Assembly (NCBI RefSeq): GCF_963422335.1
Contig: NZ_OY729424.1
Span: 2,790,001 to 2,854,000 of the forward strand
Reading direction: 5' to 3'
DNA length: 64,000 bases
Source: an uncultured Roseateles sp.
GTDB lineage: Bacteria; Pseudomonadota; Gammaproteobacteria; Burkholderiales; Burkholderiaceae_C
A program made the position numbers and the translations under genes. This document shows positions 44,244-52,091 of this stretch, in pieces; the first letter of the stretch is position 1; each line of letters opens with the position of its first letter. The notes below the pieces were generated by a model. It was not told the origin of the DNA and ran no database searches. It saw only the letters and a list, made by a program, of their open reading frames with translations.

Positions 44244-44762
44244 TCAGCCCTGCGAGGGGAAGATCCCGTACAGGGAAATGATGAAGCTCACGGCCAGAAA
44301 GGGCGCCATATTGTCGTGTGGCTGGCCGCCACCCTGCTGGGTGATCGTATTGGCCGCCATGTCGGTGCTAGGCACGCCGCTGCCATAGAACTGGGTGCCC
44401 GCCGACGCGGCCAGCACACCGCCAGGTCCGGCGCTGCTCACGGCTGCGCCGGTCGAGGCATTGAGCTGGTGGTTGTGCGAGGGCATCTGGCCGACGCTCA
44501 GGGTTACCGTCTCGCTGCCACCGTTCTGGCCCAGGACGCGCTGGCTCAGGCCGGGCCCCGTGCCGGTGTGTACCGGCACACGGCTGCGCAGATCGGGCAG
44601 GGCAAAGGTGGTCTGGCCGTCGCCGCCGTAGGTTGTGCCTATCAACTGGAACAGCACCTCGTTCTCCGAGATCGGTAGTACCGAGCCGTCGCAGAACATC
44701 CAGCCATTCGGCGCGAAATTGCCACCGAACAGACGGATTTCACCAACAAAGGGATTGGACAT
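44244..44762 (-). CDS. Phage-tail-collar domain protein (second copy)
   Basis: 172 residues. FVGEIRLFGGNFAPNGWMFCDGS, TTFALPDLRSRVPVH, HxH element QMPSHNHQ, GGGQPHDNMAPFLAV and the shared terminus ISLYGIFPSQG. No signal peptide. Roughly half the positions match the other two copies by eye. In phage T4 the HxH histidines bind metal inside the fibre trimer; conservation here suggests a similar trimeric fold. Confidence 0.85.
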   Translation of the reverse strand: MSNPFVGEIRLFGGNFAPNGWMFCDGSVLPISENEVLFQLIGTTYGGDGQTTFALPDLRSRVPVHTGTGPGLSQRVLGQNGGSETVTLSVGQMPSHNHQLNASTGAAVSSAGPGGVLAASAGTQFYGSGVPSTDMAANTITQQGGGQPHDNMAPFLAVSFIISLYGIFPSQG

Positions 44763-44804
44763 GAGATTCCCCCGGAGCAGATAGCGGTCGTGGCGTGTTG
44801 TGCG

Positions 44805-45314
44805 TCAGTTGCGTGACGGGAAGATGCCCACCAGGGCGATCACGAAGTTCAGCGCCAGAAAGGGTTGCATATTCGGGTGTGGCTGGTTGCCGCCGTTGGG
44901 CAAGACAGCGGTCGGGTTCAGCGGGCTGACCGTGGTGGCGGGCGGGGCGTAGATATCGCGTCCGCCTCGGGCCTTCGCGGCCGGCACGGCCAGACCCGGC
45001 ATGCTGGCATTGGCAAAGTCGCGCGAGGCCTGCATCGCGTGCTGGTGCATGGGCAACTCGGCCACCGTCAGCGTGTGCGCCTCTTCGCCCGCCCGTTCGC
45101 CCAGCGCTATGCCTGCGTCCCAATGCGCAGGGCTGCGGCCCCGCAGATCGGGCAAGGCAAAGGTGGTCTGACCGTTGCCACCATAGGTGGTGCCCAGGAT
45201 GGAGAACAGGGCCTGGTTCTGAATGATGGGCAGGATCTGGCCGTTGCAGAAGGCCCATCCCTTGGGCGCATAAGTGAAGGCGACGATGCTGATCTGCCCG
45301 ATAAAGGGTTCCAT
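44805..45314 (-). CDS. Phage-tail-collar domain protein (first copy)
   Basis: 169 residues from the ATG at 45314. FIGQISIVAFTYAPKGWAFCNGQ, TTFALPDLRGRSPAH, HxH element ELPMHQHA, GGNQPHPNMQPFLAL, terminus IALVGIFPSRN. It follows the DUF6916 gene by 18 bp. The three copies keep the two ends strongly and vary in the loop between HxH and GGNQPH, the pattern expected if that loop meets different partners. Confidence 0.85.
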   Translation of the reverse strand: MEPFIGQISIVAFTYAPKGWAFCNGQILPIIQNQALFSILGTTYGGNGQTTFALPDLRGRSPAHWDAGIALGERAGEEAHTLTVAELPMHQHAMQASRDFANASMPGLAVPAAKARGGRDIYAPPATTVSPLNPTAVLPNGGNQPHPNMQPFLALNFVIALVGIFPSRN

Positions 45315-45332
45315 GGCGAGTCCTTCAGTCAA

Positions 45333-45632
45333 TCAGTTGAAGACGGCCTCGTAGCGCACACCATCAGCATGCGCCTCGACCGGCACCAAAAACACATCCA
45401 GGGCCTGCAGGGCCGGATGGGCCAGGCGGAAGATCTGCTGCGGAAGGGCCGGCGCCGACGGGCCCTTGAAGAGCAAGGAAAACGGCGCCCGCCCGCCCTC
45501 CAGCCAGGCCTTGCCCAGGGGTCTGGCTTCGATCAACTCGGCGCTCAGGGTCTCGCCGCCTGCATATTGCAGTTCGAAGCGCTCGCCCAGCAGCGGCGCA
45601 AAGGTCTGATGCTGCGGGTAGGAGGGCTCCAT
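45333..45632 (-). CDS. DUF6916-like small protein
   Basis: 99 residues, no signal peptide. Motifs: FAPLLGERFEL, FSLLFKGPSAPALPQQIFRLAHPAL, LDVFLVPV and YEAVFN. I recognise the family as one that accompanies tail-collar proteins; function is unknown. It lies between the PEP-CTERM gene and the first collar gene. Confidence 0.72.
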   Translation of the reverse strand: MEPSYPQHQTFAPLLGERFELQYAGGETLSAELIEARPLGKAWLEGGRAPFSLLFKGPSAPALPQQIFRLAHPALQALDVFLVPVEAHADGVRYEAVFN

Positions 45633-45644
45633 GGGGTTTGTGCA

Positions 45645-46337
45645 CTAGCGGTCGCGGCGCCGGCGGCGCAGCAGGCCACCCATCAACAGGCCACCGGCCA
45701 GCAACAGGCTGGCACTGGGCAGTTCGGGCACGGCCGCGGTGACGAGGTCTATGCGCAGATCGACGTGGCCGTTGCTGGAGCCGGTGCCACGGTCCTTGAA
45801 GATCAAGGTGTCGAGATCGACCGTCAGCTGATGGGCGCCGAGAAGCTTCACATAGCTGCTGGGGTCGCTCGGGCTGAAGACGCCGCTGAAGCCGGTGTCG
45901 AGGAAGCCGTCCTTGTCGCTGAGCACGAGGCCGACGATCTGCTGGCCGGTGATGTTCAGATTGCTGAAGCTGTAGCGGGCATGGGCGCCACCAGCGCCCA
46001 GGTAGCCGGTGACCCAGTCGCCATTGGCCAGTTCGGCGCCGGTGGCAATCGTCATCCTGATCGAGTTGCCCGAGAAGCTGATCTGTTCCAGCGACAGCAT
46101 CCAGCCACCGATGAAGCTGCCGTCGCCGGTGGACAGCTTCAGTCCGTCTGCGCCGCTGACGACATCGCTGCCGCTGATCGGGGTGCTGTCACCGACGATG
46201 CCGCCCGGTGCCAGCAGCGAGATCGTCACGTTGGCGCTGAAGGCTGCCTGGGCCGGCGTCGCCAGCAGGCTGGAGAGGGTCAGCGCCGCAACGCTGCAAA
46301 GCCTGGCGAGATATCGATCGAGCTCGAACACACGCAT
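45645..46337 (-). CDS. Secreted protein with PEP-CTERM-like sorting signal
   Basis: 230 residues. A signal peptide ending near ATPAQAAFS leads into a beta-rich region, and the C-terminus has VPELPSASLLLAGGLLMGGLLRRRRR, a variant of the VPEP-helix-Arg signal processed by exosortase in exopolysaccharide-producing Gram-negatives. It is the first gene of the collar operon, with AGGAG before its ATG. Surface display is expected if exosortase is encoded elsewhere in the genome. Confidence 0.83.
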   Translation of the reverse strand: MRVFELDRYLARLCSVAALTLSSLLATPAQAAFSANVTISLLAPGGIVGDSTPISGSDVVSGADGLKLSTGDGSFIGGWMLSLEQISFSGNSIRMTIATGAELANGDWVTGYLGAGGAHARYSFSNLNITGQQIVGLVLSDKDGFLDTGFSGVFSPSDPSSYVKLLGAHQLTVDLDTLIFKDRGTGSSNGHVDLRIDLVTAAVPELPSASLLLAGGLLMGGLLRRRRRDR

Positions 46338-46350
46338 GCCGTACTCCTAT

Positions 46351-46366
46351 GGTGATGAGCATCACC
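46351..46366. promoter_or_regulatory. Operator-like palindrome upstream of the collar operon
   Basis: On the minus strand GGTGATG-CT-CATCACC is a perfect inverted repeat ending 13 nt before the start codon, next to the ribosome site. A second hairpin, CCCCCA-CAGGTT-TGGGGG, lies at 46406-46423 and could end arginase transcription, though no T run follows. Confidence 0.45.
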
Positions 46367-46434
46367 CGTCGAGTACATCAAATCACGTTGCGTGCCGGCG
46401 GTCATCCCCCACAGGTTTGGGGGGCCTCCGAGAC

Positions 46435-46482
46435 TTACTTGCGCATCAGCGTGGACCTGCCGTCTGCCTTGGGCAGGGCAAA
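46435..46482 (-). pseudogene. Remnant 3-prime end of a second arginase-like gene
   Basis: Directly behind the arginase stop, in another frame, the sequence reads FALPKADGRSTLMRK and then TAA. The last eight codons match the arginase ending GKSTLMRK at seven of eight residues, yet 7 of 24 bases differ, mostly at silent positions. This looks like the tail of an older paralogue left after replacement or deletion. Confidence 0.55.
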
Positions 46483-46483
46483 C

Positions 46484-47398
46484 TTACTTTCTCATCAAGG
46501 TCGATTTGCCAAACAGGCTCTCGATCAAGTCCACCGCCAACTGAGCGGTCTTGTTGCGCACGTCCAGCGCCGGGTTCAGCTCCATCACGTCCAGCGACGC
46601 CAGCAGGCCGGTGTCGGCGATCATTTCCATGCACAACTGGGCCTCGCGATAGGTCGGGCCGCCGGGGATGGTGGTGCCGACGCCGGGGGCGATGTCGGGG
46701 TCGAGAAAGTCCACGTCGAAGCTGACGTGCAGATGGGTGTTGGCGTCCAGGGTGGCCAGGGCCAGCTCCATCGTGTGGCGCATGCCCATTTCGTCGATGA
46801 AGCGCATGTCGAAGACTTCGAGGTCCTGCTCGTGCACCAGCCGCTTCTCGCCCTCGTCGACACTGCGAATGCCGATCTGGCGTATCCATTTCGGGTTGAT
46901 GGCCGGCACCTGGCCGCCAATCTCGATCAGCTGCTGCGGGCCCAGGCCACACAGGCAGGCCACCGGCATCCCGTGGATATTGCCGCTGGGCGTCAACTGG
47001 CTGGTGTTGAAGTCGGCGTGGGCATCGAGCCAGAGGATGCGCAGCTTCTTGCCTTGTTCGCGGCAATGACGGGCCACCGCGCTGATCGAGCCCAGGCCCA
47101 GGCAGTGGTCGCCGCCCAGCAGGATGGGCAGACGGCCCTGGTCCAGTTCGGCATGCACGGCCTCGTGCACGGCCAGATTCCAGGCCGTCACCTCGGGCAG
47201 ATGGCGGTAGCCGTCCACTGGCGGTTGCCAGGGGTTGGACGGTCCGACCAGATTGCCGCGGTCCAGCACCTCCAGGCCATGGCTTTCCAGGATGGACTGG
47301 ATATTGGCCACGCGCATGGCTTCGGGCCCCATGCTGGCACCACGGGCACCGGCACCGATGTCGGTGGGCGCGCCAATCAGGCTGATTTGTCGTTTCAT
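46484..47398 (-). CDS. rocF: Arginase
   Basis: 304 residues. It hydrolyses L-arginine to ornithine and urea. Manganese ligands lie in ILLGGDHCLGLGS, WLDAHADFNTS and SFDVDFLDPDIAPG. The substrate loop SGNIHGMP is present. The start is the ATG at 47398 (MKRQISLIGAPTDIGAG). No transporter or regulator of arginine catabolism is adjacent. Its 3-prime end is duplicated in diverged form just downstream. Confidence 0.94.
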   Translation of the reverse strand: MKRQISLIGAPTDIGAGARGASMGPEAMRVANIQSILESHGLEVLDRGNLVGPSNPWQPPVDGYRHLPEVTAWNLAVHEAVHAELDQGRLPILLGGDHCLGLGSISAVARHCREQGKKLRILWLDAHADFNTSQLTPSGNIHGMPVACLCGLGPQQLIEIGGQVPAINPKWIRQIGIRSVDEGEKRLVHEQDLEVFDMRFIDEMGMRHTMELALATLDANTHLHVSFDVDFLDPDIAPGVGTTIPGGPTYREAQLCMEMIADTGLLASLDVMELNPALDVRNKTAQLAVDLIESLFGKSTLMRK

Positions 47399-47470
47399 GG
47401 GCGTGGATTGTGCGTCCGTAGGGCTAGAGACTTATGCTGTTGCACAGGCAGATTTCAGCTATTCATTCAT

Positions 47471-48361
47471 TCACTCGCCCGCTGCAGCCGCGGGCAGGTC
47501 TAGCCCGTACTCGGCTTCCAGCACTGCCCAAGCCTCCTCGGCGGTTTCGACGAAGGTGAACAGCTTTTCGTCGCCGGCGGTGATCATTCCGGTCTCGATC
47601 AGCAAATCGAGGTTGATCAGCCGGCTCCAGAAATCGCGTCCGAACAGCAGGATGGGGCGGCGGCGCGATTTGCCGGTCTGGATCAGGGTCATGGTTTCGA
47701 ACAACTCGTCCAGCGTGCCGAAGCCGCCGGGGAAGCACACCAGCGCGATCGAGCGCATCAGGAAGTGCATCTTGCGCAGCGCGAAATAGTGGAAGCGAAA
47801 GCACAGCTCGGGCGTGATGTAGGGGTTGGGCGCCTGCTCGTGCGGCAGCACGATGTTCAAGCCTATGCTCTTGCCACCGGCCTCGAAGGCGCCACGGTTG
47901 CCTGCTTCCATGATGCCGGGGCCGCCGCCGGTGACGACGTAGATCGGCGTCTTGCGTGCCCGTGACTTCTCGGTCACCAGCACGGCAAAGCGGCGCGCCT
48001 CCTCATAGAAATGGCTCATCTTCAGCTTGGCCTCGGCCTGGCGCAGTGCCGCGGCATCGCCGCCGGCCTGGGCCTGCTTCAGTTCCGCCTGGGCGACATC
48101 GGCGGGCAGGGTGCGGGCGCTGCCGAACATGACGATCGTCGACTCGATGCCCAGCTCACGCTGCACCAGCTCGGGCTTGAGCAGCTCGAGCTGCATGCGC
48201 ACCGGGCGCAATTCCTCGCGCAACAGGAAGTCGTTGTCGGCGAAGGCGAGTTTGTAGGCGCTCTCGGGACCTTCGTACAGTGCGGCCGGGGCGGGGGCCT
48301 TGGCCTCGTCCTTGGCGCTGGGGAAGTTGCGGGCGATCAGTTGGTGGGGTTTCTTGCTCAT
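47471..48361 (-). CDS. LOG family protein (TIGR00730 type)
   Basis: 296 residues. Nucleotide-binding motifs GGGPGIMEAGNRGA and FPGGFGTLDELFE match lysine-decarboxylase-like (LOG) proteins, which cleave cytokinin or AMP-like nucleotides to free base and ribose phosphate. The long N-terminal extension of about 90 residues is typical of the larger bacterial branch, whose physiological role is unclear. Start ATG 48361. Confidence 0.85.
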   Translation of the reverse strand: MSKKPHQLIARNFPSAKDEAKAPAPAALYEGPESAYKLAFADNDFLLREELRPVRMQLELLKPELVQRELGIESTIVMFGSARTLPADVAQAELKQAQAGGDAAALRQAEAKLKMSHFYEEARRFAVLVTEKSRARKTPIYVVTGGGPGIMEAGNRGAFEAGGKSIGLNIVLPHEQAPNPYITPELCFRFHYFALRKMHFLMRSIALVCFPGGFGTLDELFETMTLIQTGKSRRRPILLFGRDFWSRLINLDLLIETGMITAGDEKLFTFVETAEEAWAVLEAEYGLDLPAAAAGE

Positions 48362-48395
48362 GGGCGAGAGCTTACCCCCAGGCCGTGACGATGTG

Positions 48396-49154
48396 TCAGC
48401 CTGGCGAGGTGCAGCCACAGCAGGGGCAGCCAGGTGCGCGCGCCATGCGTATCTCGCTCCACTCCATGCGCCGGGCGTCCAGCATCTGCAGCCGCCCGGC
48501 CAGCGATTCGCCGATGCCGGCCAGCAGCTTCAGCGCCTCGGCCGCCTGCAGGCTGCCGATGATGCCCACCAGCGGGGCGAACACGCCCATTGTTGCGCAG
48601 GCCACGTCCTGCACCGCCGATTCGGGCGGGAACACGCAGGCATAGCAGGGCATGTCGGGCTGGCTGCTGTCGTAGACCGAGATCTGGCCATCGAAGCCGA
48701 TCGCCGCGCCTGACACCAGCGGCTTTCCATGCCTGACGCAGGCGGCGTTGACGGCATGGCGGGTGCGGAAGTTGTCGCTGCAGTCCAGCACCACATCGAC
48801 CTCGGGCACCAGCCGGTCGAGCACTTCGGCATCGGCGCGCTGCACCAGCGTGCGCACCTGCAGATCGGGGTTGATGGCCAGCATACTTTGCCGGGCGGAG
48901 CTGACCTTGTCCTGGCCGACGCGGTCCAGGTTGTGGGCAATCTGGCGCTGCAGATTGGTCAGGTCCACCTGATCATGGTCCACCAGCGTGATGTGGCCGA
49001 CGCCGGCCGTGGCCAGGTACAGCGCCACCGGCGAGCCCAGGCCACCGGCGCCTATCACCAGTGCATGGCTTTGCAGCAGCCGCTGCTGGCCCTCGATGCC
49101 GATCTCGTCGAGCAGGATGTGGCGGGAGTAGCGCAGCAGCTGGGTATCGTCCAT
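48396..49154 (-). CDS. moeB: Molybdopterin-synthase adenylyltransferase (ThiF/MoeB family)
   Basis: 252 residues. It adenylates the C-terminal Gly-Gly of a small sulfur carrier (MoaD or ThiS). ATP site IGAGGLGSPVALYLATAG, DxDxVDxxNLQRQ element DHDQVDLTNLQRQ, and zinc-binding cysteines in CYAC and CPCCGC. The start at 49154 (MDDTQLLRYSRHIL) is the family start. MoeB or ThiF cannot be separated by neighbours here. Confidence 0.87.
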   Translation of the reverse strand: MDDTQLLRYSRHILLDEIGIEGQQRLLQSHALVIGAGGLGSPVALYLATAGVGHITLVDHDQVDLTNLQRQIAHNLDRVGQDKVSSARQSMLAINPDLQVRTLVQRADAEVLDRLVPEVDVVLDCSDNFRTRHAVNAACVRHGKPLVSGAAIGFDGQISVYDSSQPDMPCYACVFPPESAVQDVACATMGVFAPLVGIIGSLQAAEALKLLAGIGESLAGRLQMLDARRMEWSEIRMARAPGCPCCGCTSPG

Positions 49155-49182
49155 GCCGCGATTGTGCCGTGAGGCCAGAAAC

Positions 49183-49206
49183 AACAAAGCCCGCCAGGGC
49201 GGGCTT
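49183..49206 (-). terminator. Rho-independent terminator behind the CtpA-type gene
   Basis: On the minus strand AAGCCCGCC and GGCGGGCTT form a 9-bp stem with a tight loop, followed by a T-rich run (TTTGTTGTTT). It ends S41 protease transcription before moeB. Confidence 0.8.
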
Positions 49207-49223
49207 CGTTCTGCAGACCTTGC

Positions 49224-49272
49224 GGGTCAGACCTTGAGATCCACGCGCAGCGTGGCCGAAAGCTCTGACCCC
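49224..49272. repeat. REP-like palindromic element
   Basis: Outer arms GGGTCAGA and TCTGACCCC with an inner hairpin CCACGC-GCA-GCGTGG, 49 bp in all, lying 23 bp behind the S41 protease stop. Its outer arm GGGGTCAGAGCT (minus strand) matches that of the repeats at 10424-10523 (GGGGTCGGAGCT) except for one base, while the inner hairpins differ. Confidence 0.7.
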
Positions 49273-49295
49273 AACTGACTGGGTAGGGCCTCGCC

Positions 49296-50738
49296 CTATT
49301 GCTCGGTCGTAGCTTCCGCTTTACGTTCCACAGCCGTCTTCGAGACCAGCACCGTCTTGCCCTTCAGGCGGTTGAAGGCCTGGGTCAGCGGGAAGTCTTC
49401 CGCACTGCCGAATTCAGGCAGGGGCTTGATCGGCTCCTTGGTCTTGGCCGCCTCGGCTTCCAGCTTGGCGCGGGCCTCCTCGCGGGCCTTTTCGCGGGCC
49501 GGGTCCTTGTCATCCTCGCCCTTGGCGTTCTGCAGATGCTTTTCCAGATCGGCTTCGCGCATGCGCAGGGCGGCAAATACATTGCCCTCGGCGGTCTCGT
49601 CGAGCAGCACGTCGGGGACTATGCCCTTGGCCTGAATCGAGCGGCCGTTCGGTGTGTAGTAGCGGGCGGTAGTGATCTTCAGCGCCGTCTCGGGGCTGAG
49701 CTGGCGCACCGTCTGCACCGAGCCCTTGCCGAAGGTCTGGGCGCCCATCACGATGGCGCGCTTGTGGTCCTGCAGCGCGCCGGCGACGATCTCGCTGGCC
49801 GAGGCCGAGCCTTCGTTGACCAGCACCACCATGGGCACATTCTTCAGCGCGGCCGGCAGCTTGCGCAGCGGGTCGCTGCCGCCGCGGCGGGTGTAGTTGT
49901 CGGGCGTGGCCTTGAATACGGCCTTGGAGTCGGCCACCTGACCATTGGTCGTGACGACCACGGTGTCGGTGGGCAGGAAGGCGGCCGAGATGGCCACCGC
50001 GCCTTCGAGCAAGCCGCCCGGGTCATTGCGCAGATCCAGCACCAGGCCCTTCAGCTTGGGCTCCTGCTTGTAGATCTCTTCGAGCTTGCGCACGAAGTCG
50101 TCGACGGTGCGATCCTGGAACTGGCTGACGCGCAGCCAGGCATAGCCGGGTTCGACCACCTTGGCACGCACGCTTTGCTGGCGAATCTCTTCGCGCACGA
50201 TGGTGATGGGGAAGCTGCGGCTTTCGCTCTTGCGGAAGATCGTCAGCGAGACCTTGGTGTTCGGTTCGCCGCGCATGCGCTTGACGGCCTGATCGATGCC
50301 CAGGCCCTTGACCATGGTGTCGTCGATCTTGGTGATCAGGTCTCCGCTCTTCAGGCCGGCGCGGAAGGCCGGCGAGCCCTCAATCGGCGAAACGATCTTG
50401 ACCAGACCGTCTTCCATGCCGATTTCGATGCCCACACCGACGAACTTGCCGGTGCTGCTCTCGCGGAATTCCTTGAAGCTCTTCTTGTCGAAGAACTGGG
50501 AGTGCGGGTCCAGTCCGGCGACCATGCCTGCGATGGCGTCATTGATGAGCTTCTTCTCATCGACCGGTTCCACGTAATCGGACTTGACCATGCCGAAGAC
50601 GGCGGCCAGCTGTTGCATCTCTTCCAGGGGCAGGGGCGCGAGCGAGGTGCGCCCGTTGGCCGGCAACTGCATGGTGGTGAGTGCACCGGCAACGGCACCC
50701 AAGGCAACCCAGCCGGCAACTTTCAGTTTGGCACCCAT
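49296..50738 (-). CDS. ctpA: Carboxyl-terminal processing protease, peptidase S41
   Basis: 480 residues. Signal anchor at about 5-24, PDZ domain at about 95-180 (GVGIEIGMEDGLVKIVSPIEGSPAFRAGL), then the S41 domain. The serine is in VNEGSASASEIVAGAL and the lysine in FGKGSVQTV. It degrades or trims periplasmic proteins from the C-terminus. The 50-residue charged tail is Ala/Lys/Glu-rich. Gene name is by family; CtpA and CtpB branches cannot be told apart by eye. Confidence 0.92.
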   Translation of the reverse strand: MGAKLKVAGWVALGAVAGALTTMQLPANGRTSLAPLPLEEMQQLAAVFGMVKSDYVEPVDEKKLINDAIAGMVAGLDPHSQFFDKKSFKEFRESSTGKFVGVGIEIGMEDGLVKIVSPIEGSPAFRAGLKSGDLITKIDDTMVKGLGIDQAVKRMRGEPNTKVSLTIFRKSESRSFPITIVREEIRQQSVRAKVVEPGYAWLRVSQFQDRTVDDFVRKLEEIYKQEPKLKGLVLDLRNDPGGLLEGAVAISAAFLPTDTVVVTTNGQVADSKAVFKATPDNYTRRGGSDPLRKLPAALKNVPMVVLVNEGSASASEIVAGALQDHKRAIVMGAQTFGKGSVQTVRQLSPETALKITTARYYTPNGRSIQAKGIVPDVLLDETAEGNVFAALRMREADLEKHLQNAKGEDDKDPAREKAREEARAKLEAEAAKTKEPIKPLPEFGSAEDFPLTQAFNRLKGKTVLVSKTAVERKAEATTEQ

Positions 50739-50811
50739 GATGCGAGTGTTCCCTATACGTGATATCGAGCAAACATGCGGGTGAGGACCGTTTTCAAGGC
50801 GGAATCTCTCT

Positions 50812-50833
50812 GGGCCAGTATAAGTTCTGGCCC
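50812..50833. other. Perfect inverted repeat between ctpA and the iron ABC ATPase gene
   Basis: GGGCCAG-TATAAGTT-CTGGCCC. It lies in a 165-bp gap 71 bp behind the ATPase stop. No T tract follows, so a terminator is doubtful; an operator for ctpA is possible. Confidence 0.35.
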
Positions 50834-50903
50834 GGCTTGGAGAGGCCGGATCTACAGAAAGTTTCGCCCCTTATTCACGGTGGATCGCAGCAGGCGACGA
50901 ATC

Positions 50904-51986
<1,083 letters not shown>

Positions 51987-52040
51987 GGCCCTATGATACC
52001 GGGCGGGCAGCGAATGCGCCTTGTTCGCATTCTTGTTGTC

Positions 52041-52054
52041 TTGACCTGGGTCAA
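52041..52054. promoter_or_regulatory. Putative Fnr/CRP-family box
   Basis: TTGAC-CTGG-GTCAA is a perfect 14-bp palindrome (16 bp with flanking C and G) fitting the Fnr pattern TTGAY-N4-RTCAA. It lies between the divergent ATPase and permease genes, with its centre about 61 and 44 bp from their starts. Confidence 0.6.
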
Positions 52055-52091
52055 GCTGCGGCCCCTCAAGTCCCGGTCTACTCGCCCCCGA

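Noticed and set aside
43705..45314. Prophage or tailocin remnant
   Set aside because: Collar proteins are the only phage-like genes; there is no baseplate, sheath, lysis, integrase or attachment repeat nearby.
46340..46420. Sigma-54 promoter (PrsK/PrsR type) for the PEP-CTERM gene
   Set aside because: GGCACG is present but no GC at the required -12 spacing.
49210..49270. Gene tail reading ELSATLRVDLKV-stop behind ctpA
   Set aside because: The sequence is explained by the palindromic REP-like element; no upstream coding continues it.
51993..52091. Earlier starts for the FbpB-like permease
   Set aside because: They would place the Fnr-like palindrome inside coding sequence and add a basic stretch not typical of the family; kept only as an alternative.
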